Shown here piece by piece: positions 50,025 through 58,434 of a DNA stretch of 64,000 nt; position 1 is the first letter of the stretch, and every line of letters begins with the position of its first letter. The notes beneath the pieces were generated by a model that saw only the letters and a program-made list of their open reading frames with translations, did no database searches and was not told the origin of the DNA. The stretch covers positions 179,245-243,244 of the forward strand of contig NZ_JACHIN010000002.1 in the NCBI RefSeq assembly GCF_014203235.1, given 5' to 3'. The DNA comes from Nonomuraea endophytica (GTDB lineage Bacteria; Actinomycetota; Actinomycetes; Streptosporangiales; Streptosporangiaceae). The translations under genes were made by a program, and so were the position numbers.

Positions 50025-51278
50025 ATGACCCGTTTTCCCAGTGGCGTCGGATCCGACGACTGGCACCGCGAACTCGACCGGCTGGAGCTGGTCTCCCGTT
50101 TCCACGAGACCGCGCGCAACCTTTTCGACGAGGGCCCGCACCTGGTGTCGACACCCGATCTGCCCTGGGGAGACGCGGTCCGCGAGGCGTCGGTGGAGGC
50201 GTACCGCCGCTTCGTCCACGGCGAGACCTGGATCACCGGCGGCGGCGCGCGCGAGATGGAAGCCGAGATCGTGCGGTGGATGGGCCGCCTGCTCGGCGCC
50301 GAGGAACCGGCCGGTTTCGTGACGTCCGGCGGCTCGGAGTCCAACATGTGCGCCATCCTGACCGCCAGGCAGTTGTCCGGGCGGCGTACCGGAAGCGTCG
50401 TCTATCCCGACAACGGCCACTACTCCCTGCCCAAGCTGTGCGCGATGTTCGGCCTCGACCCGGTGCCCGTCCCCGCTCCCGCCGAGGGGCTGCACCTGGT
50501 GGACCCGGCCGCCATCGAGGCGGCGATCCGCCCGGACACCATCGCCATCATCGCCACCGCCGGCACCTGGGCCTATGGCAGCATCGACCCGATCGAGGCG
50601 ATGAGCGAGATCGCGCTCAGGCGGGGCCTGTACCTGCACGTCGACGGCGCGTTCGGCGGCTACATCCTGCCCTTCCTGGAGCGTTCCGGTTACGACCCGG
50701 GCATCCCGCCCTGGGACTTCCGCCTGCCCGGCGTCTGCTCGATCAGCGCCGACCTGCACAAGAACGGCATGGCCCCGCCACCGGCCGGCACGTTGTTCTT
50801 CCGCGACGCCTCCCTGCTCGCCGCGGCGAAGGAGATCTGCCCGCCCAACGGCACGATGTCGGGCACCCGGGGCACCGGGCCCATCGCGGGCGCCTGGACC
50901 ATGGTCAAGCTCCTGGGCGAGCCCGGCTACACCGCCGTCTCCCTGGCGTCGATGGCCATGCGCGACGAACTGGCCGAGGGCGTGGCCAAGATCGACGGCC
51001 TGCGGGTGCATCCCGGGTCGCGGATCAACATGTCGCTCATCCATTCCGACACCCTCGACCTGCGACCGGCCGCCGACGAACTGCGGGCGCGCGGGTGGAT
51101 GTTCGCCGCCCGCGTGGTGCCGGCCCCGGTCGGCATCGTCGTGGTGCCCATGCCGCACAACCATGGGCAGATCCCCCACTTCCTCGACGATCTTCGCGAT
51201 GCGGTACGGCTGGCCGTACCCCTGACCGGCGACGCGGCCGAGGCCGAGCGAGAGAGCGTGTCCAGCTATGGCTTCTGA
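50025..51278 (+). CDS. PLP-dependent decarboxylase/lyase (group II)
   Basis: 417 residues, AAAGGAG upstream. PLP fold type I with GFVTSGGSESNMCAILTARQ (phosphate-binding loop), IIATAGTWAYGSIDPIEAM, LYLHVDGAFGGYILPFLERS (PLP-ring Asp), and the Schiff-base Lys246 in SISADLHKNGMAPPPAG. The family includes aromatic/glutamate decarboxylases, MfnA-like aspartate/tyrosine decarboxylases and sphingosine-phosphate lyases. In this operon it most likely decarboxylates or cleaves an amino acid released by the hydrolases. Its end overlaps hyuA by 11 bases. Confidence 0.88.
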   Translation: MTRFPSGVGSDDWHRELDRLELVSRFHETARNLFDEGPHLVSTPDLPWGDAVREASVEAYRRFVHGETWITGGGAREMEAEIVRWMGRLLGAEEPAGFVTSGGSESNMCAILTARQLSGRRTGSVVYPDNGHYSLPKLCAMFGLDPVPVPAPAEGLHLVDPAAIEAAIRPDTIAIIATAGTWAYGSIDPIEAMSEIALRRGLYLHVDGAFGGYILPFLERSGYDPGIPPWDFRLPGVCSISADLHKNGMAPPPAGTLFFRDASLLAAAKEICPPNGTMSGTRGTGPIAGAWTMVKLLGEPGYTAVSLASMAMRDELAEGVAKIDGLRVHPGSRINMSLIHSDTLDLRPAADELRARGWMFAARVVPAPVGIVVVPMPHNHGQIPHFLDDLRDAVRLAVPLTGDAAEAERESVSSYGF

Positions 51279-53349
51279 AGCCTCCCTGCGGGTGTCGGTG
51301 GACATCGGCGGGACCTTCACCGATCTGGTGGTGGAACGCGAGGCCCGCCTGCGCCTGTTCAAGTCGCCGACGGTGCCGGACGACCCGGTGCTCGGCATCC
51401 TGAACGTCCTGGGCATGGCCGCCGCGGCCGACGGCGTGCCGCTGGAGGCGTTCCTGGGCCGGGTCGGGTCGTTCGCGCACGCGACCACCCGCGGCCTGAA
51501 CGCCGTCCTCACCGGCGCCACGGCCCGCACGGCGCTGCTCACCACCGCCGGTCATCCGGACGTCCTGCTGTTGCGCGAGGGCGGCAGGCGGGATCCGTTC
51601 GACTTCACCACGCCCTTCCCCGAGCCGTACGTCCCGCGCTCGCTCACCTTCGAGGTGGACGAACGCGTCTCCGCCACCGGCGCGGTCCTGCGGCCGCTCG
51701 ACCTGGCGGCGCTGGAGCGCACCTGCGGGCTGCTGATCGAGGCGGAGGTCGAGGCGGTCGCGGTCTGCCTGCTGTGGGCCACGGTCAACCCGGCCCACGA
51801 GCAGGCCGTGGGCGAGGTGCTCACGCGCCGGCTGCCCGGGGTGCCGCACACGCTCTCGCACGCGCTCAACCCGTCCCTGCGCGAGTACCGGCGGGCCTCG
51901 TCCACGGCCATCGACGCCTCGCTCAAGCCGTTGATGAGCGCCTACTTCGACGGGCTCACCGCCCGGCTGCGCGCGGCCGGGCTGACCGGCCGCGTCCTGA
52001 TGGTCACCTCCGCCGGCGGCGTCGCCGACGTGGCCGACGCCATCGCCATGCCGATTCTCACGATCAACTCGGGACCGTCGATGGCGCCGGTGGCCGGCCG
52101 CGCCTACGCCTTCACCGACCTGGGCGCGGACGAGGTGATCGTCGCGGACGCCGGCGGCACCACCTACGACGTGACGCTGGTGCGCAAGGGCGAGATCCCC
52201 TCGACCCGCTCGGCGTGGGTGGGCGCGGAGGGCACCGGGCACATGACCGGCCTGGCGTCCATCGACGTCAAGAGCGTCGGCGCGGGCGGCGGCAGCATCG
52301 CCTGGGTGGACTCCGGCGGCCTGTTGCACGTCGGCCCGCGGAGCGCGGGCTCGGTGCCGGGCCCCGCCTGTTACGGTCGCGGGGGCACCGCGGCCACCGT
52401 GACCGATGCCGCGCTGGTCCTGGGCTACCTGGACCCGGACTCCTTCTCCAACGGCTCGATGACCCTGGACCCGGCCGCCGCCCTGGCCGCGGTCACCCGG
52501 GACGTCGGCGGGCCGCTCGGGCTCGATCCGGTCGGCGCGGCCCGGGCGATCCTGGAGCTGACCACCGAGCAGATGGTCCGCGCCATCGAGGAGATCACCC
52601 TGCAGCAGGGCATCGATCCCGGCCGCGCCGTCCTGGTGGGCGGTGGCGGAGCGGCCGGGCTCAACGCGGTCGCGGTGGCCGCCCGCCTGGGCAGCCGCAG
52701 CCTGGTCGTTCCCGCCGTGGGCGCCGCCCTCGCCGCGGCCGGCGCCCTCATGTCCGACCTCACCGCGGTGTACTCCGCCACGGTCCCTGCCGTGACCAGC
52801 GCCTTCGACACCGGGAAGGTCAACCGCGCGCTCGCCGGCCTGCTCGCCCGCTGCCGCGAGTTCGTCGCCAGGATGCCGGGCTCCGGCGCCTCCATCACGC
52901 TGTACGCCGAAGCGCGCTACCCGCAGCAGATCTGGGAACTCGAGGTCCCGTTGCGCGTACGCGCCTTCGAACCCGGCGACGTCGAGGAGTTCGAGACCGA
53001 CTTCCACGCCATGCACCGGCAGATCCTCGGCATCGCCGACGAGGCGTCGCCGGTGGAGGTGGTGAGCTGGGACGCGAGGGTACGCGTCGCGCTGCCCGGC
53101 TCCGGCGCCACGCTGACGACCCGGCTCGCCGATCCACGACGCCCGTCGATGCGGCGGGCCTTCGTGGCCGGTCACGGCATGACCGACGTCCCCGTACGGC
53201 CCCTGGCCACGATCGCGCCGGGCGAACGGGTGCCGGGACCGGTGCTCGTCGAGTCGCCGTTCACCACCGTGGTGATCGCCGACACCACCAGCACGGCGGA
53301 GCTGGGACCCTCCGGCTCCCTGATCATCAATGGAGGTGACGCCGCGTGA
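51268..53349 (+). CDS. hyuA: Hydantoinase/oxoprolinase subunit A
   Basis: 693 residues. N-terminal ATPase-like domain: LRVSVDIGGTFTDLVVEREA, SFAHATTRGLNAVLTGATAR, RTALLTTAGHPDVLLLREGG and RRDPFDFTTPFPEPYVPRSL. Central actin-like core: TINSGPSMAPVAGRAYAF, IVADAGGTTYDVTLVRKGEI, DVKSVGAGGGSIAWVDSGGL, GPACYGRGGTAATVTDAALV and VLVGGGGAAGLNAVAVAARL. The C-terminal domain is hydantoinase/oxoprolinase-type. HyuA works with HyuB in an ATP-dependent ring opening of hydantoins, oxoproline or related cyclic amides or in carboxylase-like reactions. It starts inside the decarboxylase gene and overlaps hyuB by 4 bases (GTGA). Confidence 0.95.
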   Translation: MASEASLRVSVDIGGTFTDLVVEREARLRLFKSPTVPDDPVLGILNVLGMAAAADGVPLEAFLGRVGSFAHATTRGLNAVLTGATARTALLTTAGHPDVLLLREGGRRDPFDFTTPFPEPYVPRSLTFEVDERVSATGAVLRPLDLAALERTCGLLIEAEVEAVAVCLLWATVNPAHEQAVGEVLTRRLPGVPHTLSHALNPSLREYRRASSTAIDASLKPLMSAYFDGLTARLRAAGLTGRVLMVTSAGGVADVADAIAMPILTINSGPSMAPVAGRAYAFTDLGADEVIVADAGGTTYDVTLVRKGEIPSTRSAWVGAEGTGHMTGLASIDVKSVGAGGGSIAWVDSGGLLHVGPRSAGSVPGPACYGRGGTAATVTDAALVLGYLDPDSFSNGSMTLDPAAALAAVTRDVGGPLGLDPVGAARAILELTTEQMVRAIEEITLQQGIDPGRAVLVGGGGAAGLNAVAVAARLGSRSLVVPAVGAALAAAGALMSDLTAVYSATVPAVTSAFDTGKVNRALAGLLARCREFVARMPGSGASITLYAEARYPQQIWELEVPLRVRAFEPGDVEEFETDFHAMHRQILGIADEASPVEVVSWDARVRVALPGSGATLTTRLADPRRPSMRRAFVAGHGMTDVPVRPLATIAPGERVPGPVLVESPFTTVVIADTTSTAELGPSGSLIINGGDAA

Positions 53350-55142
53350 CCAGCGTGGAAGCCCCGGCGCCGGGCCGTACCGGAGAACGGCTGGACGGAG
53401 CCAGGCTCGCGGTGCTCAGCCACCGCTTCGAGGCCATCGTGCGCCGGATGTCGAACACCCTGGCCCGCTCGGGACGCTCCGGCGTGCTGAACACCGCCAG
53501 GGACTTCTCCTGCTGCGTGCTCACCGCGGCCGGCGAGGTGCTGATGACCGGCGACAGCCCGCCGATCCACGTGATGGGCGGCCCTGACCTGCAGGCCAGG
53601 TCGATGCTGGAGTTCTATCCCCGGCCACGGGCGGGTGACGCGTTCCTGCACAACTCGCCCTACCACGGCAACACGCACGCGGCCGACCACTCCATCCTGG
53701 TGCCGGTGGTGGACGACGACGGCGTGCACCGCTTCACCGTGCTGGCCAAGGCCCATCAGGCGGACTGCGGCAACTCGGTGCCCACCACGTACATGGCCAG
53801 CGCCCGCGACGTGTACGAGGAGGGGGCGCTGATCTTCCCGGTCGTCCGCGTGCAGGACGCCTACGCCGACTGCGCGGACATCCTGCGCATGTGCGAGATG
53901 CGCATCAGGGTGCCCGAGCAGTGGCGCGGCGACTATCTCGCGGTCCTGGGCAGCGCCCGCATCGGCGAGCGCGCGCTGCTCCAGCTCGCCGACGAGGTCG
54001 GCTGGAACACGCTGAGCGGCTTCGCCCGCGACTGGCTCGACTACGGCGAGGCCCGCATGGACGCGGCCATCCGCGCGCTGCCCGAAGGCGTGGCGACCAC
54101 CGCGACCCGGCACGATCCTTTCCCCGGCGTGCCCGACGGTGTGCCGATCCAGGCCACGGTGGCAGTCCGCCCGGACGCGGGCATGATCGAGGTCGATCTG
54201 CGCGACAACCCCGACTGCGTGCCGTCCGGCCTCAACCTCAGCGAGGCGTCGTCGCGTACGGCCGCGCTCATCGGCGTCTTCAACAGCATCGACCACACCG
54301 TCCCGCACAACCAGGGCAGCTTCCGCCGCGTGCGGGTGCGCCTGCGCGACAACTGCGTCGTCGGCATCCCGCGCCACCCCTTCAGCTGTTCGGTGGCCAC
54401 CACGAACCTGGCCAACCGGGTGGGCAACATCGTCCAGCGCGCGATGGCCGAGATCGGGACGGACATGGGGCTGGCGGAGGTCGGCTCCGGCATGTCGCCG
54501 TCCGAGGCGGTCGTGTCCGGCGTCGACGAGCGGACCGGCGCGCCGTTCGTCAACCAGATCTTCATCGGCCCCAACGGCGGCGCCGGCGGACCGGCGGCCG
54601 ACGGCTGGCTGACCATGAGCGACCTCGGCAGCGGTGGCACGCTGCTGCTGGACAGCGTGGAGATCGACGAGCTCAAACAGCCGATCGTCATCCACCGGCG
54701 GCATCTCGCGCCCGACACGGAAGGCGCGGGCCGGCATCGCGGCGCGCCTGGGCTGGAGGTCGAGTACGGCCCGCTCGGCGGCACGATCGCGGCCATCTAC
54801 GCCAACGACGGCTCGATCAACCCGATGATGGGCGCCGGAGGCGGCCTGCCCGGCGCCCCGTCGGCCCAGCTCAAGCGGGAGCGCGACGGGACGCTGCGCC
54901 CGGTGGACATCTGCGGCCCGGTCCACGTCGAGGACGGCGAACGCCTGCTCGCCCGTACCAGCGGCGGCGGCGGGTACGGTCCCCCGCACACCCGCGAGCC
55001 CGAGGCGGTGGCCCGCGACGTGCGCGAGGGCTGGATCACCGCGGCGCGGGCCCGCGAGGTCTACCTGGTCGCCCTCGACGCAGACGGCCACCCGGACCCG
55101 GCCGGGACGGCCCGCCTGCGCTCCGCTCAGGTGTCTGACTAG
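53346..55142 (+). CDS. hyuB: Hydantoinase B/oxoprolinase subunit B
   Basis: 598 residues from GTG 53346. Text throughout matches the HyuB family: SHRFEAIVRRMSNTLARSGR, DFSCCVLTAAGEVLMTGDSP, GDAFLHNSPYHGNTHAADHS, VEIDLRDNPDCVPSGLNLSE-like text (EVDLRDNPDCVPSGLNLSEA), AGGPAADGWLTMSDLGSGG and RTSGGGGYGPPHTREPEAVA. It forms a complex with HyuA and supplies substrate binding and the catalytic pocket. It is the last gene of the plus-strand operon and ends on the CTAG shared with the stop codon of the convergent ABC ATPase. Confidence 0.95.
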   Translation: MTSVEAPAPGRTGERLDGARLAVLSHRFEAIVRRMSNTLARSGRSGVLNTARDFSCCVLTAAGEVLMTGDSPPIHVMGGPDLQARSMLEFYPRPRAGDAFLHNSPYHGNTHAADHSILVPVVDDDGVHRFTVLAKAHQADCGNSVPTTYMASARDVYEEGALIFPVVRVQDAYADCADILRMCEMRIRVPEQWRGDYLAVLGSARIGERALLQLADEVGWNTLSGFARDWLDYGEARMDAAIRALPEGVATTATRHDPFPGVPDGVPIQATVAVRPDAGMIEVDLRDNPDCVPSGLNLSEASSRTAALIGVFNSIDHTVPHNQGSFRRVRVRLRDNCVVGIPRHPFSCSVATTNLANRVGNIVQRAMAEIGTDMGLAEVGSGMSPSEAVVSGVDERTGAPFVNQIFIGPNGGAGGPAADGWLTMSDLGSGGTLLLDSVEIDELKQPIVIHRRHLAPDTEGAGRHRGAPGLEVEYGPLGGTIAAIYANDGSINPMMGAGGGLPGAPSAQLKRERDGTLRPVDICGPVHVEDGERLLARTSGGGGYGPPHTREPEAVARDVREGWITAARAREVYLVALDADGHPDPAGTARLRSAQVSD

Positions 55143-56695
55143 AGGGTGGAGAGTTCCAGGCGGGGCACGGCGGCCATCAACGCCTGGGTGTAGGGGTGGC
55201 GGGGCCGGGTGAACACCTCCTCGACGTCGCCCTCCTCCACCACCCGGCCGTCCTTCATGACCAGCACCCGGTCGGCGATGGCGGCGACCACGGCCAGGTC
55301 GTGGGAGATGAACACGATCGCGGTACCGTACTCGGCCTGGATGTCGGCGAGCAGGTCGAGGACCTGCGCCTGGATGGACACGTCGAGAGCGGAGACCGGT
55401 TCGTCGCAGACCAGCACGTCGGGCCGGGGACCGAGGGCGCGGGCGATGGCGACGCGCTGGCGCTGGCCGCCGGACAGCACGCGGGGGCTCAGGGCGGCCG
55501 TCTCCGGCGGCAGCCCGACGCGGGCCAGCAGGTCGAGCACCCGCGCGAACCGCTCGGCCCTGGGCAGGCGGAGCGGTTCGGCGATGAGGCGGCCGACGGT
55601 GTGGCGGGGGTCGAAGGAGTCGAGCGGGCTCTGGGAGATGAGCTGGATCCTGGGCCGGAGCGGGCGGCGTTCGCGTTCCCGCAGCTGAGTCCAGGGCTCC
55701 CGGTGCAGGGTGGCGTGGCCCTGATCGGGTTCGAGAAGGGCGAGTGCCAGGCGGGCGAGCGTGGTCTTGCCCGACCCGGACTCGCCCACGACGCCGAGCG
55801 TCTCGCCCTTGTGGAGGGCGAAGGAGACGTCGTGGACGACGCGGCGGGAGCCGTACGAGCGAGTGAGATTTATGCCCGCGAGGGCCTGAACGGACAGGTC
55901 GGGGGCGGGGCGGGTCGCCCGGGAGGTCGCGGACGGCACGGCGGCCAGCAGCGATCGGGTGTAGTCGTGCCTGGGCGCGGCCAGCACCTCGCGCGCGGGC
56001 CCCTCCTCCACGATCCGGCCGTCCTTCATGACCAGGATGCGGTCGGCGATCGCGGCGACCACGGCCAGGTCGTGGCTGATGAGCAGCAGCGCGGTGCCCG
56101 CGGCCCTGCGCTCGGCGAGCAGGCGCAGGATCTGGGCCTGGATCGTGACGTCGAGCGCGGTGGTGGGCTCGTCGGCGATGATCAGTTGCGGGTCGGCGGC
56201 GATGGCCGAGGCGATGAGCGCCCGCTGGCGCAGCCCGCCGGAGAGCTGGTGCGGGTACTGCCCGGCCCGGGTCCGCGGTTCTGGCACGCCGACCGCGTCG
56301 AGCAGTTCGGCCACCCGGTCCGCGCGGCGGGCCCGGGGCACGACGTCGTGCAGGGCGAGCACCTCGGCGATCTCGGCGCCCACGGTGCGCAGCGGGTCGA
56401 GCGAGACCAGCGCGTCCTGGAGGACGAGCCCGGCGAACCTGCCGCGCAGCCGCCGCCAGTCGCCGGTGGTGAAGGCGCGGGCGTCCCGGCCCGTGACGCG
56501 GAACGTCCCAGCTTGGACGGCCGAGCCGGGTCCGGCCAGGCCGAGCAGGGTCCGCGCGGTGACGCTCTTGCCGGACCCGGACTCGCCGACGATCGCCACG
56601 CACTCGCCGGGCTCGATCGACAGGGAGACGCCGTGGACGACCTCGGCGGGCCCGAAGCTCACCCGCAGATCCTCCACGGTCACCAGTGAGGTCAT
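55139..56695 (-). CDS. Fused double ABC ATPase of oligopeptide/nickel-type importer
   Basis: 518 residues from ATG 56695: two complete ABC domains in one chain (DppD-DppF fusion). First: Walker A GESGSGKSVTARTLLGL, signature LSGGLRQRALIASAIA, Walker B LIIADEPTTALDVTIQAQIL. Second: Walker A GESGSGKTTLARLALAL, signature LSGGQRQRVAIARALG, Walker B VLVCDEPVSALDVSIQAQVL. Both have the H-loop (ISHDLAVVAAIADR) repeated almost word for word, showing a recent internal duplication or homogenisation. It energises the permeases encoded just upstream (4-base overlap) to take up the ligand bound by the lipoprotein of the same operon. Confidence 0.95.
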   Translation of the reverse strand: MTSLVTVEDLRVSFGPAEVVHGVSLSIEPGECVAIVGESGSGKSVTARTLLGLAGPGSAVQAGTFRVTGRDARAFTTGDWRRLRGRFAGLVLQDALVSLDPLRTVGAEIAEVLALHDVVPRARRADRVAELLDAVGVPEPRTRAGQYPHQLSGGLRQRALIASAIAADPQLIIADEPTTALDVTIQAQILRLLAERRAAGTALLLISHDLAVVAAIADRILVMKDGRIVEEGPAREVLAAPRHDYTRSLLAAVPSATSRATRPAPDLSVQALAGINLTRSYGSRRVVHDVSFALHKGETLGVVGESGSGKTTLARLALALLEPDQGHATLHREPWTQLRERERRPLRPRIQLISQSPLDSFDPRHTVGRLIAEPLRLPRAERFARVLDLLARVGLPPETAALSPRVLSGGQRQRVAIARALGPRPDVLVCDEPVSALDVSIQAQVLDLLADIQAEYGTAIVFISHDLAVVAAIADRVLVMKDGRVVEEGDVEEVFTRPRHPYTQALMAAVPRLELSTL

Positions 56696-57525
56696 GGTTT
56701 TCTCCCCTCGAAGCGGCGTTGCGGGCGGCGGCCGACGACGGTCAGGCAGACGACGGTGAGCGTGATCGCCAGGCCCGGGAAGAGCGCCTCCCACCAGGCG
56801 ACCCGCAGGTAGTTGCGGGCCTCGGAGAGCATCGCGCCCCACTCGGCGGCGGGCGGCTGCGGCCCCATGCCGAGGAAGCTGAGCCCGGCGCTCGCGATGA
56901 CGGCCTGGCCGAGGCCGATCGTGGCGAGTACGGGGATCGGGCCGAGCACGTTGGGCAGCACGTGCCCGGCGATGATCGCCAGGCGGGAGCGGCCGAAGGT
57001 GAGCGCCTGCTCGACATAGCCGGAGTGGCGCACGACGAAGGTCTGGGCGCGGATCACCCGGGCGTAGTTCGGGATCTGCGCGATCGCGATGGCGAAGATG
57101 ACGTTGACGGTGCCGGGCCCGGTGATCGCCACCACCAGGAGGGCGAGCAGCAGTTCGGGCAGCGTGGACAGCACGTCGAACGAGCGGGCCAGCGCCTCGT
57201 CGAGCCACTTCGGCGACAGCCCGGCGGCGAGACCGAGCAGCGTGCCGCAGGCGACGGCCAAGAGGGAGGCGGCGAGGCCGATGCTGAGGGAGTGGCGGGC
57301 GCCGTGGACGACTCGGGCCAGCACGTCGCGGCCGAGGTGGTCGGTGCCGAACCAGTGATCGGCGTTGGGCGGGGCCAGCGCGTTCAACGGGTCGGCGGCC
57401 AGCGGATCGGCGGCGGTGAGCAGGACCGGCACGGCCACCGCCAGGGCGAGCACGGCGAGGAACACCACCGGCACGTGTGAGAGCTTGGGCCCTGAACGGG
57501 CGAGCACGTGTGCGAGCTTGGGCAC
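56692..57525 (-). CDS. ABC importer permease (DppC type)
   Basis: 277 residues from GTG 57525, with five to six helices. Family marks are HWFGTDHLGRDVLARVVHGA, RHSLSIGLAASLLAVACGTL, and the EAA-like loop near YVEQALTFGRSRLAIIAGHV and LPNVLGPIPVLATIGLGQA. It belongs to the OppC/DppC/GsiD group, which forms a heterodimer with the DppB-type permease. The N-terminus holds an in-frame partial repeat (PKLAHVLARSG and PKLSHVPVV). Its stop overlaps the start of the ATPase gene by ATGA; it is 3 bases after the DppB-type gene. Confidence 0.93.
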   Translation of the reverse strand: MPKLAHVLARSGPKLSHVPVVFLAVLALAVAVPVLLTAADPLAADPLNALAPPNADHWFGTDHLGRDVLARVVHGARHSLSIGLAASLLAVACGTLLGLAAGLSPKWLDEALARSFDVLSTLPELLLALLVVAITGPGTVNVIFAIAIAQIPNYARVIRAQTFVVRHSGYVEQALTFGRSRLAIIAGHVLPNVLGPIPVLATIGLGQAVIASAGLSFLGMGPQPPAAEWGAMLSEARNYLRVAWWEALFPGLAITLTVVCLTVVGRRPQRRFEGRKP

Positions 57526-57528
57526 GCG

Positions 57529-58434
57529 TCAGCCCCGGATCCGGGGGTCGATGACGCGGTAGGCCAGGTCGAGCAGCGTGCTGATGGTGACGTACGCGAC
57601 GGCCGACAGCAGCACGACGGCCATCACGACCGGCATGTCGCGGCCGGTCACCGCCTGCATCGCCACCTGGCCGAGCCCCGGCCGCCCGAACAGCACCTCG
57701 GTGATCACCGCGCCGCCCAGCAGCGTCCCGGTGAACCACCCGGCCAGCGTCAGGGCGGGGATCAGCGCGTGCCGCAGGGCGTGCCGGGCGACCAGCGCGC
57801 GTTCGGTGAGCCCGCGCGCCCTGGCCGTCACCGCGAACGGCTGCTCCAGCGCCCGCTCCAGCCCGCCACGCAACACCTGCCCGAGCACGCCCGCGACGGG
57901 CAGTCCGAGCGCGAGCGCGGGCAGCACCAGCGCCCGCGGCCCCTGCGCCCCCGAGACGGGGAACCAGCCGAGCGTGAACGAGAACACCGACAGCAGCACG
58001 ATCCCGATGAGGAACGGCGGCACCGACACCGACACCAGTTCGGCGGCCGAGGTGACGCCGCGCAGCCACCGCCCCCTGCCCGCGGTGACGATCGCGATGA
58101 TCCCGGCCAGCGCCACCCCGGTCCCGGCGGCGGCCAGCGTGAGCTGCACGGTCGGCCCGATCTGGGTGGCGAGGATCTCGCCGACCCCGCGCTGCAACTG
58201 ATAGGAGCGGCCGAGGTCGCCGTGCAGCAGCCGCCACAGGTAGGACAGGTACTGCACGAACTCGGGCCGGTCGAGCCCCCACTCGGTGATGATCTTCGTT
58301 CTGATCTCCGGCGTGTCGGGACCGTCGCCGACGAGGATGTCGATGGTGTCGCCGGGAGCGAGCAGGAGCGCGACGTACGAGGCGGTGGCGGCGGCCCAGA
58401 GCACCGCCAGCGCGGTGCCCAGTCGCTTGATCAT
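57529..58434 (-). CDS. ABC importer permease (DppB type)
   Basis: 301 residues from ATG 58434. First helix LGTALAVLWAAATASYVALL, then the typical DppB outer loop with LAPGDTIDILVGDGPDTPEI, TKIITEWGLDRPEFVQYLSY and LLHGDLGRSYQLQRGVGEIL. Later comes the EAA loop (TARARGLTERALVARHALRH) and FGRPGLGQVAMQAVTGRDMP. It is the partner of the DppC-type permease. Its start overlaps the stop of the binding-protein gene by ATGA, so the importer genes are coupled in the order binding protein, DppB, DppC, DppDF. Confidence 0.93.
   Translation of the reverse strand: MIKRLGTALAVLWAAATASYVALLLAPGDTIDILVGDGPDTPEIRTKIITEWGLDRPEFVQYLSYLWRLLHGDLGRSYQLQRGVGEILATQIGPTVQLTLAAAGTGVALAGIIAIVTAGRGRWLRGVTSAAELVSVSVPPFLIGIVLLSVFSFTLGWFPVSGAQGPRALVLPALALGLPVAGVLGQVLRGGLERALEQPFAVTARARGLTERALVARHALRHALIPALTLAGWFTGTLLGGAVITEVLFGRPGLGQVAMQAVTGRDMPVVMAVVLLSAVAYVTISTLLDLAYRVIDPRIRG

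Noticed and set aside
53172..56603. Very long minus-strand open frame (over 1100 codons) across hyuB and the ATPase gene
   Set aside because: It is antisense or out of frame to hyuB and the ABC ATPase, which have clear motifs; the composition is Arg/Pro/Gly/His-rich, a usual high-GC artefact.
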